From contig JAFPEE010000166.1 of NCBI GenBank assembly GCA_017389705.1, positions 1 to 64,000 of the forward strand: a stretch of 64,000 nucleotides of DNA. The letters are read 5' to 3'. The position numbers and the translations under genes are program-made. Source of the DNA: Prevotella sp. GTDB lineage: Bacteria; Bacteroidota; Bacteroidia; Bacteroidales; Bacteroidaceae. The notes below the pieces were generated by a model. That model was given only the letters and a program-made list of their open reading frames with translations, did no database searches and had not been told where the DNA came from. Positions 52,441 to 61,092 of the stretch are shown here, one piece after another. Position 1 is the first letter of the stretch; every line of letters starts with the position of its first letter.

Positions 52441-53599
52441 TTTCGTAGATTACGTTAAGATACTTTGTCGTTCAGGCAAGGGCGGGCGAGGTTCTATGCA
52501 CCTTCGCCATGTCAAGTATAACCCCAATGGCGGTCCTGACGGTGGTGACGGTGGCAAGGGTGGCAGCATCATCCTGCGTGGCAACCATAACTACTGGACC
52601 CTGCTGCACCTGAAGTATGAGCGCCATATCTTTGCTGAGCATGGTGGCAATGGCGGTAAGGACAAGTGCCACGGCACTGACGGCAAGGATGTGTATATTG
52701 ACGTGCCATGCGGTACGGTGGTCTACGATGCTGAGACGGGTAAGTATGTCTGCGATGTGACCTATGACGGTCAGGAGATTGTGCTGTTGAAAGGTGGACG
52801 CGGCGGACTGGGTAACTTCCAGTTCCGTTCAGCTACCAACCAGGCACCACGCTATGCCCAGCCAGGTGAACCCATGCAGGAGATGACGGTCATCCTGGAG
52901 CTGAAGCTGCTGGCAGACGTCGGTCTGGTGGGGTTCCCCAATGCGGGAAAATCGACCCTGCTGTCGTCTCTGTCGAATGCCCGTCCAAAGATAGCGAACT
53001 ATCCCTTTACCACCATGGAGCCCTCGCTGGGTATCGTGGGCTATCGTGACGGCAAGTCGTTCGTCATGGCTGACATCCCAGGCATCATAGAGGGAGCCTC
53101 AGAGGGTAAGGGTCTGGGGCTGCGCTTCCTGCGCCATATAGAGCGTAACTCCCTGTTGCTGTTTATGGTGCCTGGCGATACTGACGACATCAAACGCGAG
53201 TATGAGATTCTGCTCAACGAGCTGGGACAGTTCAACCCTGACATGCTGGACAAGCACCGTGTGCTGGCCATCACCAAATGTGACTTGCTGGACGAGGAAC
53301 TGATAGAGATGTTGCGCGAGACCCTGCCACAGGACCTGCCTTGCGTCTTCATCTCTGCTGTGGCCAATATGGGACTGGACGAGTTGAAGGATGTGCTGTG
53401 GCGCGAGCTGAACGCTGAGAGCAACAAGTTGGCTGCTGTCATGGCAGAGGACACGCTGGTACACCGCGACAAGGACATGACACGCTTTGCCGAAGAGCTG
53501 GCCGAGGAGGGTGAAGACGAAGATATAGAATATGTGGAGATGGATGACATCGATGACCTGGATGACATCGAGTATCTGGACGATATAGAGGAGCCCTGA
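52430..53599 (+). CDS. obg: Obg family GTPase, 389 aa
   Basis: Ribosome-associated GTPase. The N-terminal glycine-rich Obg fold has [13 protein letters not shown] and [11 protein letters not shown]. The G domain has [18 protein letters not shown] (G1), [16 protein letters not shown] (G3) and ITKCDL (G4), with ISAVAN (G5). The C-terminal 45 residues are an acidic tail ([17 protein letters not shown]), common in Bacteroidota. It overlaps adk by 11 bases. Confidence 0.95.
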   Translation: MESNFVDYVKILCRSGKGGRGSMHLRHVKYNPNGGPDGGDGGKGGSIILRGNHNYWTLLHLKYERHIFAEHGGNGGKDKCHGTDGKDVYIDVPCGTVVYDAETGKYVCDVTYDGQEIVLLKGGRGGLGNFQFRSATNQAPRYAQPGEPMQEMTVILELKLLADVGLVGFPNAGKSTLLSSLSNARPKIANYPFTTMEPSLGIVGYRDGKSFVMADIPGIIEGASEGKGLGLRFLRHIERNSLLLFMVPGDTDDIKREYEILLNELGQFNPDMLDKHRVLAITKCDLLDEELIEMLRETLPQDLPCVFISAVANMGLDELKDVLWRELNAESNKLAAVMAEDTLVHRDKDMTRFAEELAEEGEDEDIEYVEMDDIDDLDDIEYLDDIEEP

Positions 53600-53601
53600 A
53601 T

Positions 53602-54129
53602 ATGAAGATCAAGTTTCCTTTGTTGGGAATGGTGTTGCTGGTGGCCTTGACGGGTTGTGCACAGTCGAGTGTGGCCTCCCTGGAAGGACAGCGCGACAGC
53701 AGTCAGTGGTGGGCTTATCCGCTGCCTGGGGCCAAGGTGATTAGTCCCTATGGCGGGAAAAGACATCATTCCGGTACTGACATCAAGACAAAGCCCAACG
53801 ACAAGATACTGGCCGCCTTCGATGGTGAGGTGGTGTTTTCGGCTGACTATCATGGCTATGGAAATCTCATCCGTATTCAGCATGCCAATGGCTTGGAGAC
53901 CTACTACAGCCATAACTCAAAGAACCTGGTAAAGGTTGGTGACTATGTGAAGGCTGGGCAGGTGATAGCCCTGACGGGACGCACAGGGCGGGCTACTACG
54001 GAGCATCTGCATTTTGAGACACGTGTCAAAGGAAAGGCCGTCAACTCCAATAAGTACTTCGACCATACCAGTCATACACTTCGCCTGAAGGCGTTTAAGA
54101 AGAGCAAGGGTGCTTATGTGATTAAGTAA
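53602..54129 (+). CDS. M23 family metallopeptidase, lipoprotein, 175 aa
   Basis: A signal peptide with lipobox (VALTGC) precedes a LytM domain. HHSGTDIKTKPND carries the first zinc His and Asp, YSHNS and HLHFETRVKGKAVNS the remaining His residues. Such proteins cut or regulate peptidoglycan cross-links. It follows obg by two bases. A similar, larger gene lies convergently across the terminator. Confidence 0.85.
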   Translation: MKIKFPLLGMVLLVALTGCAQSSVASLEGQRDSSQWWAYPLPGAKVISPYGGKRHHSGTDIKTKPNDKILAAFDGEVVFSADYHGYGNLIRIQHANGLETYYSHNSKNLVKVGDYVKAGQVIALTGRTGRATTEHLHFETRVKGKAVNSNKYFDHTSHTLRLKAFKKSKGAYVIK

Positions 54130-54157
54130 GGATATAATATAAATAGGTAGATAAAGG

Positions 54158-54192
54158 AAGCGGGGACCCATCCAACCGATGGGTCCCCGCTT
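54158..54192. terminator. Bidirectional terminator between two convergent M23 genes
   Basis: AAGCGGGGACCCATC and its exact complement form a 15-bp stem with a five-base loop, 29 bases after one stop codon and 16 after the other. Confidence 0.8.
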
Positions 54193-54207
54193 ATGCTATG
54201 TTCTTGA

Positions 54208-55155
54208 TTAGTTGAACTTCAAAATCTGACCAGCTCTCAGCTTGGAATTCTTCTTCAGGTGGTTCAGCTTCATGATGGCCTCCACCGTTGTGCCACGATG
54301 CTTGGCGATAGAGTAGAGCGTCTCGCCACGCTTCACCTTGTGGAAGCGGGTCTCCTGAGCATAAGATGCTGCAGGGGCTGCGGTAGCCAGCTCGACTTCC
54401 TCCTCGTCGATATTGTCGGTAAAGCCAAAGTTCATGCCGCCGACACCACGCAGACGGGTGGCTGCCAAAGACTCCTTCTGATAGGTAGACTTGCGGAAGA
54501 CGTAGTAGTCGTCGACCACATCCTGATTGCGGAAGTCGAACATCAGAGCGGGGTTCAGGGCTACACCACAGAGGCGGGTCTCGAAGTGCAGGTGTGAACC
54601 AGTGCTACGACCGGTATTGCCACCTAGACCAATAGGATCGCCAGCGCGAACCTCCTGGTCTTCTTCAACCAGCTGCTTGGACATGTGGGCATAGTAGGTC
54701 TCCAGACCATTGTCGTGGCGGATGACTACATACTTACCATAGCCACGGCCTTCGTAGCGTACCACACGTACCTTACCGGCAAAGGCTGCACGGATGGTGT
54801 CGCCAATGTAGACCTTGATGTCCAGTCCCTTGTGCTGACGGTGCCAGCGGGGACCAAAGTTAGAGGTCAGCACACGGCTGGTGGTGGGCATGCAGAAATT
54901 CTTGAGGGAGATGCGGAACGTATCGGGCATCTCTGTCACACGGCTGTGAGCGTGCAGGTTATCCCAATCGTCGTAAAGGTCGGCAGAAGGAGAGTCAAAG
55001 CTCTCAATCTCTATCAGTCGGTGCAGGGCAACACTGTCCACTGCTTTCATCTTTCTGTCAACAGGTGCCTGGCGTGCCAATAGGTCCTGTCCACTTACCG
55101 GGAGGGCACTAATCGTTGCTAAAGCCAGAAATGCAAATGTCTTCAATATCTTCAT
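54208..55155 (-). CDS. M23 family metallopeptidase with LysM domain, 315 aa
   Basis: Signal peptide (ILKTFAFLALATISALPVSG), then a LytM domain with RHQHKGLDIKVYIGDTI, YYAHMSKQLVEED and SHLHFETRLCGVALNP, the three zinc-ligand motifs. Residues 265-313 form a LysM repeat (HKVKRGETLYSIAKHRGT) that binds peptidoglycan. The start at 55155 follows a promoter box. It is an envelope endopeptidase or an amidase activator. Confidence 0.87.
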   Translation of the reverse strand: MKILKTFAFLALATISALPVSGQDLLARQAPVDRKMKAVDSVALHRLIEIESFDSPSADLYDDWDNLHAHSRVTEMPDTFRISLKNFCMPTTSRVLTSNFGPRWHRQHKGLDIKVYIGDTIRAAFAGKVRVVRYEGRGYGKYVVIRHDNGLETYYAHMSKQLVEEDQEVRAGDPIGLGGNTGRSTGSHLHFETRLCGVALNPALMFDFRNQDVVDDYYVFRKSTYQKESLAATRLRGVGGMNFGFTDNIDEEEVELATAAPAASYAQETRFHKVKRGETLYSIAKHRGTTVEAIMKLNHLKKNSKLRAGQILKFN

Positions 55156-55209
55156 TATAAATGTTTGGTTTCGGTTACGAAATTGTTTGGTTTTGATAAC
55201 AAAACGGTG

Positions 55210-55217
55210 CAAAGGTA
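55210..55217 (-). promoter_or_regulatory. Promoter of the LysM/M23 gene
   Basis: The minus strand reads TACCTTTG, a TAnnTTTG box 54 bases before the ATG at 55155. Confidence 0.6.
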
Positions 55218-55289
55218 CGAAAAATTTTATAAAGCACAAGGCTCTTAACACTCTTTAGAGGTCTTTTAACACTTATAATTATTTGATAA

Positions 55290-57389
55290 TTATGAGATAA
55301 CACCCCAATTGATGTTTGTTTTCTTTAGTTCGCGGAGCCTTTTCCATAGCATGGCATAACGTTCTGAGACACAGGTAGGATCATCGTCAATGATGGCCTG
55401 AGCCTCGTCACGTGCCAGCTGTACCAGCTGACCATCACGGGCAATGTCGGCTATCTTCAGGTCGAAGGCCATGCCGCTCTGCTGGGTGCCCTCCAGATCG
55501 CCAGGGCCACGTAGCTTCAGGTCGGCCTCGGCAATGCGGAAGCCATCGTTGGTCTCGCACATGATGTCGATGCGCTTGCGGGTGTCCTCGGCCAGCTGGT
55601 GGTTGGTGACCAGGATGCAGTAGGACTGGTCGGCACCACGCCCTACACGTCCACGCAGCTGGTGCAGCTGGCTAAGGCCAAAGCGCTGGGCCTCGAGGAT
55701 GACCATGACAGAGGCGTTGGGTACGTTGACCCCCACCTCAATGACGGTGGTAGCCACGAGAATCTGTGTCTCGCCACGGACGAACTTCTGCATCTCGGCC
55801 TCCTTGTCGGCAGGCTTCATCTTGCCGTGAACCTTGCTCAATCTAAACTCAGGGAAAACCTGAGTTAACACGGCAAAGCCGTCTTCCAGATTCTTGAGGT
55901 CTATCTTCTCGCTCTCCTCGATGAGGGGGAACACGATATACACCTGCCGGCCTTGGTTGATTTGCTTGCGGATGCCATCGTAGAGCGAGGGCATGGAACG
56001 GTCGTAGACATGCTGGGTGACAACGGGTTTACGACCTGGCGGCAGCTCATCGATGACGCTGACATCCAAGTCGCCATACAGCGTCATGGCCAGGGTGCGG
56101 GGGATGGGGGTAGCGGTCATCACCAGCACGTGAGGCGGGTTCACGCTCTTGCTCCACAGCTTGGCACGCTGGGCCACACCAAAGCGGTGCTGCTCGTCGA
56201 CCACCACCATGCCCAGACGGGCAAACTGGACGGTATCCTCGATGACGGCATGGGTGCCTACGAGGATGTGTACTGTGCCGTCCAAGAGACCATCGAGAAT
56301 CTCCTGTCGACGCTTACCCTTGACGATGCCTGTCAGCAGGGCTACCCGGATGTCCATGTCCTTCAGGAACTCCATGATGGTGGTCAGATGCTGCTCTGCC
56401 AGGATTTCCGTAGGTGCCATGATGCAGGCCTGATAGCCATTGTCCAGGGCAATGAGCATGGACATGAGAGCCACCAGCGTCTTGCCGGAGCCTACATCGC
56501 CTTGCAGCAGGCGGTTCATCTGACGTCCTGACCCCATGTCCTTACGAATCTCGCGGATGACACGCTTCTGAGCCTCCGTCAAGGGGAAGGGCAGGTTGTT
56601 GTGGTAGAAGCCGTTGAACTGGTCGCCTACCTTGCTGAAGACATAGCCGCGGTATTTGCGACGCTGGTCACTGGCATAGCGGAGGATATTGAGCTGGACA
56701 TAGAAAAGCTCCTCGAACTTCAGTCGGACGCGGGCCTGTTCCAGTTCCTTGGCATGCTGGGGATAGTGTATTTTGCGCAGGGCCTCGTCACGCGACATCA
56801 GGTGCAGCTTCTGGGTGATGAAGTCGGGCAGGGTCTCTGCCAACGGGGTTTTCAGCACGTCGAGCAGTGTCTTGACCAGGCGCTCGACAGCACGTGAGTT
56901 GAAACCTGCCTTCTTCATCTTCTCCGTGGTGTGGTAGTAGGGTAGCATGTTCATGGAGGAGAACTCCAGCTTGTCGGCCTCGTCCATGTCAGGGTGTACC
57001 ACCTGGATGCGCCCATTGAAGACCTGTGGACGACCAAACACCACGTACTCGGTACCTATCTTGTATTTCTTGATGGCGCTGTCGGCATAGTTGAACCATG
57101 TGAGGTCCATCACCTTGCCGCTGCCATCGGTGAAATGGGCTACTACACGCTTTTTGCGGGCTCCCATCTTAAAGGTCTCGAAACTCAGGATGGTACCCTT
57201 CACTTGTATGAAAGGCATATCGCCTGTCAGCTCACGAATGCTATAGAGCCGACTGCGGTCAACGTGTTTATAAGGATAGTTCTGCAACAGGTCGCCGTAG
57301 GTTGCGATGCCTAACTCCTCGCCCAGCATCTTTTTGCGCGAGGGACCTACCCCCGGCAGGTATTGTATGTCTTGTTGCAGGATATCCAT
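55290..57389 (-). CDS. recG: ATP-dependent DNA helicase RecG, 699 aa
   Basis: Remodels stalled forks and Holliday junctions. YLPGVGPSRKKMLGEELGI is the N-terminal wedge region, LLQGDVGSGKTLVALMSML the Walker A motif, MVVVDEQHRFGVAQRAKL motif II (DEQH), and LRGRVGRGADQSYCIL motif VI. QQSGMAFDLKIADIARDG near the end is typical. The ATG at 57389 was chosen. Its upstream region is a solo end of the inverted-repeat element described at 57398. Confidence 0.95.
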   Translation of the reverse strand: MDILQQDIQYLPGVGPSRKKMLGEELGIATYGDLLQNYPYKHVDRSRLYSIRELTGDMPFIQVKGTILSFETFKMGARKKRVVAHFTDGSGKVMDLTWFNYADSAIKKYKIGTEYVVFGRPQVFNGRIQVVHPDMDEADKLEFSSMNMLPYYHTTEKMKKAGFNSRAVERLVKTLLDVLKTPLAETLPDFITQKLHLMSRDEALRKIHYPQHAKELEQARVRLKFEELFYVQLNILRYASDQRRKYRGYVFSKVGDQFNGFYHNNLPFPLTEAQKRVIREIRKDMGSGRQMNRLLQGDVGSGKTLVALMSMLIALDNGYQACIMAPTEILAEQHLTTIMEFLKDMDIRVALLTGIVKGKRRQEILDGLLDGTVHILVGTHAVIEDTVQFARLGMVVVDEQHRFGVAQRAKLWSKSVNPPHVLVMTATPIPRTLAMTLYGDLDVSVIDELPPGRKPVVTQHVYDRSMPSLYDGIRKQINQGRQVYIVFPLIEESEKIDLKNLEDGFAVLTQVFPEFRLSKVHGKMKPADKEAEMQKFVRGETQILVATTVIEVGVNVPNASVMVILEAQRFGLSQLHQLRGRVGRGADQSYCILVTNHQLAEDTRKRIDIMCETNDGFRIAEADLKLRGPGDLEGTQQSGMAFDLKIADIARDGQLVQLARDEAQAIIDDDPTCVSERYAMLWKRLRELKKTNINWGVIS

Positions 57390-57397
57390 ATTTTTTT

Positions 57398-57420
57398 GCA
57401 AGGACTACAGGACTGAAGGA
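57398..57420. repeat. Solo end of the GCAAGGACTACAGGACT element
   Basis: A single copy of the 17-base end followed by GAAGGACTTTTTT lies between ispD and recG. No matching right end is found within 100 bases. Confidence 0.7.
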
Positions 57421-57445
57421 CTTTTTTTTCTTTTTGCAGGGACTT

Positions 57446-58222
57446 TTACTCCTGAAGTAGTACTTCAGCGATTTTCAGGTCGTAGGGAGTCGTTATCTTG
57501 ATGTTTTCGCGGTTGCCCTCGACAAGCGTAATGGTGTGTCCAAAGCTCTCCACGACAGAGGCATCGTCGGTAAAGCCATCGTTGTAGGGTTGCTTGTTGG
57601 CGGCCTTGAGGAGCTGGATGTCAAAGGTCTGCGGTGTCTGTACCAAGCGGAAGTCGTCGCGTGGTACCGTCTGTGATGTTTTTTGGCAAGGACTACAGGA
57701 CTGAAGGACTTTTTTCTCTTCTTCTGTTTGCTCAGCAGTCCTGTTTGTCCTGTAGTCATTGCTAATAATTTGTCGGAGGGTTTCCACGACAGGGATAACG
57801 GGAATGACGGCCTTTGCAGTTCGGGCTGTCTCGTAGCAGTTGCGGATAACGTCGATGCTGGGGAAAGGGCGAACACCATCATGCACTCCCACCACACCCT
57901 TGGCATCGTCAGGGATGAGCGCTAAGCCATGCTGCACGCTATGGAAGCGTGTCTCGCCGCCATCTGCCAAGAGGTAAGACCCACCCCTCTCCCCTCCCTG
58001 CTGAGGGAGGGGGAATTGGTATTGCTGGCAGAGCTGTCGCCAGTAGTCCTGCTGAGCCTTAGGGAGCACGAGGATGATTTGCAGAGTAGGAGAGTACTCG
58101 CGGAACCGTTCAAGTGTCCGCATCAGCACCGGCTTCCCACCTATCGGCAGAAACTGCTTGGGAATGTCGCTCCCCATGCGCAGGCCCTTGCCTCCTGCTA
58201 CGATGATTACATATTCTTCCAT
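57446..58222 (-). CDS. ispD: 2-C-methyl-D-erythritol 4-phosphate cytidylyltransferase with two repeat-derived inserts, 258 aa
   Basis: Makes CDP-methylerythritol in the MEP isoprenoid pathway. [20 protein letters not shown] is the CTP loop, [10 protein letters not shown] keeps the substrate Arg, and [19 protein letters not shown] and [14 protein letters not shown] complete the set. Two stretches are foreign to the family. One ([12 protein letters not shown], near residue 75) comes from a GC-rich palindrome. The other, about 26 residues after VETLRQI (from ISNDYRTNR to SPCQKTSQ), comes from a 77-bp inverted-repeat element. Both keep the frame, so the enzyme is probably functional. Confidence 0.9.
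   Translation of the reverse strand: MEEYVIIVAGGKGLRMGSDIPKQFLPIGGKPVLMRTLERFREYSPTLQIILVLPKAQQDYWRQLCQQYQFPLPQQGGERGGSYLLADGGETRFHSVQHGLALIPDDAKGVVGVHDGVRPFPSIDVIRNCYETARTAKAVIPVIPVVETLRQIISNDYRTNRTAEQTEEEKKVLQSCSPCQKTSQTVPRDDFRLVQTPQTFDIQLLKAANKQPYNDGFTDDASVVESFGHTITLVEGNRENIKITTPYDLKIAEVLLQE
57686..57762. mobile_element. MITE-like inverted-repeat element inserted in frame in ispD
   Basis: The left end GCAAGGACTACAGGAC pairs with GTCCTGTAGTCATTGC at the right with one mismatch. The interior (GAAGGACTTTTTTCTC onward) matches the stand-alone copy at 59244-59317. Confidence 0.75.
57991..58012. repeat. GC-rich palindrome inserted in frame in ispD
   Basis: CCCCTCCCT and AGGGAGGGG pair across a four-base loop, with a flanking CCCACCCCTCT. 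Same family as the repeat at 2797-2827, opposite orientation. Confidence 0.65.
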
Positions 58223-58233
58223 ATTTCTTTTTT

Positions 58234-58652
58234 GCAAGGACTACAGGACTATCAGGACTTAGACTTTTAAGCAAACACGTTTGTAGTCTCTTCCTTCTCC
58301 AAAGTTTAACAATAGTCCTACTTGATGTTGTGTTATTGTAAGATAATTAATGAGTTGCGCACTGTGGGCCGGAACTAATCTTGCAACAGCCTTAAGCTCC
58401 AAAATGATTTTGTCATCTACCACAATGTCTGCAATGAAATCTCCGATATTTTGTCCTTAATAGGTGACGGTGAGGTGTTTCTGCCTGACGTATGGAATAC
58501 GTAGTTCATCCAATTCAATGCACAAGGCATTCTCATATACAGATTCAAGGAGTCCTGTCCCTAAATTTCGTAGAACGGTAAAGTATGCCTTGAGGATCTT
58601 TTCGGATAGCTCTTCGTATAACATATTGTCCTGTTAGTCCTGTAGTCCTTGC
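58234..58652. mobile_element. 419-bp element with 17-bp inverted ends carrying a GxxExxY gene
   Basis: The perfect ends GCAAGGACTACAGGACT (58234-58250) and its complement (58636-58652) enclose a single broken GxxExxY gene. The innermost bases near the right end (TTGTCCTGTT) equal those of the short element at 59244-59317, so the short elements look like internally deleted relatives. Confidence 0.7.
58259..58624 (-). pseudogene. GxxExxY family protein (PD-(D/E)XK superfamily), broken by an in-frame TAA
   Basis: The frame reads MLYEELSEKILKAYFTV, NLGTGLLESVYENALCIEL (the G-x-x-E-x-x-Y signature, GLLESVY), then a TAA at 58457-58459 where the family usually has a Lys or Glu codon, then GDFIADIVVDDKIILELKAV, which holds the nuclease-like D...E-x-K residues, and ends LLLNFGEGRDYKRVCLKV. 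Complete length is 121 codons. Function of the family is unknown. One base change (AAA to TAA) would explain the break. Confidence 0.8.
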
Positions 58653-58657
58653 TAAAA

Positions 58658-59224
58658 CTATTTCTGCATTAAATGCACATAGCGCATGCCTTCGGCTATC
58701 TGGTCGGAGGTCTGCTTGTCCACCAACTGAGCCAACAACTCGTAGGCGAAGGGGAAGGCAGCGGCAGGACCCTCACCGGTGGTGACATTACCATCGACGG
58801 TGAAGAGCTCGCCTGTATAGGTTGCCTCTGTCAGGGCCTGTTCGAAACCAGGATAGCAGGTGGCGCGCTTGCCGTTCAGGATGCCCAGGGGAGCCAGTAC
58901 AACGGCGGGAGAGGCACAGATGGCCGCTACTTTCTTGCCTGCAGCAACCTGGTCGACAAGTGCTTTGCAGACCCCCTTGTGGGCATACAAGTTGGAGGCT
59001 CCGGGCATGCCACCAGGCAGGAACAGCAGGTCGGCATCGGTGAAGTCGCCTTGTTCGAACATGATGTCAGCCTCGATGTTCACGCCATGAGCCGACTGCA
59101 CCAGCGGGAAGTCTGAAATGCTTACCGTTGTTACATCCACACCTCCACGACGAAGTACGTCGATGGGAATCAGGGCCTCGACATCCTCGAAGCCGTCAGC
59201 TAAGAATACATATACCTTTTTCAT
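58658..59224 (-). CDS. DJ-1/PfpI family protein, 188 aa
   Basis: VFLADGFEDVEALIPIDVLR has the conserved Glu, and AAICASPAVVLAPLGIL the nucleophile-elbow Cys near residue 105. LLFLPGGMPGASNLYAH and VTTGEGPAAAFPFAYELL complete the DJ-1/YajL/ThiJ pattern. Members act as glyoxalase III/deglycase-like protective proteins. Cytosolic, no signal peptide. It lies between two copies of the inverted-repeat element. Confidence 0.88.
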   Translation of the reverse strand: MKKVYVFLADGFEDVEALIPIDVLRRGGVDVTTVSISDFPLVQSAHGVNIEADIMFEQGDFTDADLLFLPGGMPGASNLYAHKGVCKALVDQVAAGKKVAAICASPAVVLAPLGILNGKRATCYPGFEQALTEATYTGELFTVDGNVTTGEGPAAAFPFAYELLAQLVDKQTSDQIAEGMRYVHLMQK

Positions 59225-59243
59225 AGTCTTTTATATTTTTCTG

Positions 59244-59317
59244 GCAAGGACTACAGGACTAAAGGACTTTTTCTTCTTCTGTTTAATTAGTTGTCCTGTT
59301 AGTCCTGTAGTCCTTGC
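59244..59317. mobile_element. 74-bp MITE-like element with perfect 17-bp inverted ends
   Basis: GCAAGGACTACAGGACT (59244-59260) and AGTCCTGTAGTCCTTGC (59301-59317) are exact complements. The centre is a T/C-rich run. It lies between pdxJ and the DJ-1 gene. Confidence 0.8.
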
Positions 59318-59323
59318 TAAAGT

Positions 59324-60037
59324 TTATTTTAGTGCTTCTAAGTATTGTTTGATGGTTTCCTGCAGACCCATATAGAGGGCGTCGCAGATGAGGGCATGAC
59401 CTATCGATACCTCGTCGGTCCAGGGAATGAGCTCATGGTAGTAGGCCAGGTTTTCCAACGACAGGTCGTGACCAGCGTTGAGGCCCAGTCCCACCTCCTT
59501 GGCAACCTTGGCAGCAGCAACAAAGGGTGCAATGGCCTGCTCACGATTCTGGGCATAGCCTGCTGCGTATGGCTCCGTGTACAGCTCTATGCGGTCGGCA
59601 CCACAGGCCTTGGCACCCTCTACCATGTGAGGGTCAGCATCGACAAAGATGCTGGTACGGATGCCTGCATCCTTGAATGTCTTGCAGATGTCAGTGAGGA
59701 AAGCCTTATGCTCCAGAGTGTCCCAGCCATGATTGGAGGTAATCTGGTCGTGTCCGTCGGGTACCAGCGTCACCTGGTTAGGCTTCACCTCGAGTACCAG
59801 CTGGGTAAAAGAGTCGATGGGGTTGCCTTCGATGTTAAACTCTGTCTGAATGAGTGGGCGCAGGTCGCGCACATCCTGATAGCGGATATGGCGTTCATCG
59901 GGGCGAGGGTGTACAGTAACACCTTGTGCACCAAACGCTTCCACGTCTCTTGCCACCTTGAGCACATCGGGGTTGTTGCCACCTCTGGCATTGCGCAGCG
60001 TGGCTACCTTATTGATATTTACGCTTAGTTTAGTCAT
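59324..60037 (-). CDS. pdxJ: Pyridoxine 5'-phosphate synthase, 237 aa
   Basis: Condenses 1-deoxyxylulose 5-phosphate with aminoacetone phosphate in vitamin B6 synthesis. LSVNINKVATLRNARGGNNP, VTVHPRPDERHIRYQDV, FNIEGNP, LVPDGHDQITSNHGWD, LYTEPYA and LNAGHDLSLENL are the ordered active-site loops of the TIM barrel. Length matches the family. Confidence 0.95.
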   Translation of the reverse strand: MTKLSVNINKVATLRNARGGNNPDVLKVARDVEAFGAQGVTVHPRPDERHIRYQDVRDLRPLIQTEFNIEGNPIDSFTQLVLEVKPNQVTLVPDGHDQITSNHGWDTLEHKAFLTDICKTFKDAGIRTSIFVDADPHMVEGAKACGADRIELYTEPYAAGYAQNREQAIAPFVAAAKVAKEVGLGLNAGHDLSLENLAYYHELIPWTDEVSIGHALICDALYMGLQETIKQYLEALK

Positions 60038-60075
60038 TTTATTGATTCGTTTTTTGCGTTTACATTATCTTTTTG

Positions 60076-60083
60076 TATCTTTG
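60076..60083 (+). promoter_or_regulatory. Promoter of nadK
   Basis: TATCTTTG with TTTG at 60053-60056, spacing 19. It forms the left half of the palindrome TATCTTTGC-AACC-GCAAAGATA. Confidence 0.7.
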
Positions 60084-60089
60084 CAACCG

Positions 60090-60097
60090 CAAAGATA
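60090..60097 (-). promoter_or_regulatory. Promoter of pdxJ
   Basis: The minus strand reads TATCTTTG, the right half of the palindrome shared with the nadK promoter. It directs transcription leftward through that promoter. No -33 element at ideal spacing was seen. Confidence 0.5.
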
Positions 60098-60137
60098 GAC
60101 AAAAAAAAGCAAATAACAGCGAAAAAGCGATAAAAAA

Positions 60138-61025
60138 ATGACGACCAGACGAAAACTTCGGTTTGCCATCTTTGGCAACACCTACCAACCTAAGAAGTCG
60201 GTTTCTGTCCAAAAGATACTGGCCTGCCTCATGGAACGCAAGGCGGAAGTGCTGATGGAAAAGGCTTTCTACCAGTTCCTGACCGATGAGCAGCAGGTGC
60301 CTGTAGAGGGTGTCTGCATCTTTGACGGTGATGACTTTGAGGCTGACTTTGCCATCTCGATGGGTGGTGACGGAACCTTCCTGCGTACCGCCAGCATGGT
60401 AGGACAGAAGGAGATTCCCATTCTGGGTATCAACATGGGGCGTCTGGGCTTTCTGGCTGACATCCATGCCGGTGACATAGAGCACACCATAGCAGCCCTT
60501 TTTATTGACGACTACAGTGTTGAGACGCGTTCAGTCATACAGGTGGAGACCAACGGTGAGTCGCTGCAGGGCTATCCCTGTGCGCTGAACGATGTGGCCA
60601 TTCTGAAGCGCGACAATGCCTCGATGATTACCATCCATGCCACCATCAACGGCGAGACGCTGACTACCTATCAGGCTGACGGACTCATCATGTCGACACC
60701 AACGGGTTCTACGGCCTACTCGCTCAGTGTGGGAGGTCCTATCATCGTGCCTGGCACCCATGTGTATTCGCTCACTGCCGTCGCTCCGCACTCGCTGAAT
60801 GTAAGACCTATCGTATTCTCAGAAGACTCGGTGATAGAGCTTACCGTAGAGTCGCGTTCGCACAACTTCCTCGTAGCCTTGGACGGTAGAAGCGAGAAGC
60901 TGTCTGACACCACCCGCCTTACCCTGCGCAAAGCTCCTTATAGGGTGCAGGTCATCAAACGCTCAGGAACCCGCTATTTTAAAACCCTGCGCGAGAAGAT
61001 GATGTGGGGACTCCCTACGTTCTAA
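60138..61025 (+). CDS. nadK: NAD kinase, 295 aa
   Basis: Phosphorylates NAD to NADP. FAISMGGDGTFLRTASMVG contains the GGDG motif near residue 77, NMGRLGFLADI, LNDVAILKRDNASM and IMSTPTGSTAYSLSVGGPI follow as in the ATP/NAD-kinase fold. Its length fits. It has its own promoter, divergent from pdxJ. Confidence 0.94.
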   Translation: MTTRRKLRFAIFGNTYQPKKSVSVQKILACLMERKAEVLMEKAFYQFLTDEQQVPVEGVCIFDGDDFEADFAISMGGDGTFLRTASMVGQKEIPILGINMGRLGFLADIHAGDIEHTIAALFIDDYSVETRSVIQVETNGESLQGYPCALNDVAILKRDNASMITIHATINGETLTTYQADGLIMSTPTGSTAYSLSVGGPIIVPGTHVYSLTAVAPHSLNVRPIVFSEDSVIELTVESRSHNFLVALDGRSEKLSDTTRLTLRKAPYRVQVIKRSGTRYFKTLREKMMWGLPTF

Positions 61026-61092
61026 GTATTCCTATGTTTTAAGCGGTCCTACGTCCTAAGTGTCCCTTTGCTGCCTTGTAAAGGGTTCTTTG

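Noticed and set aside
57398..59317. Rho-independent terminators at the GCAAGGACT inverted repeats
   Set aside because: One copy lies inside ispD, and no T-run follows the stems on the transcribed strand, so the terminator reading does not explain them.
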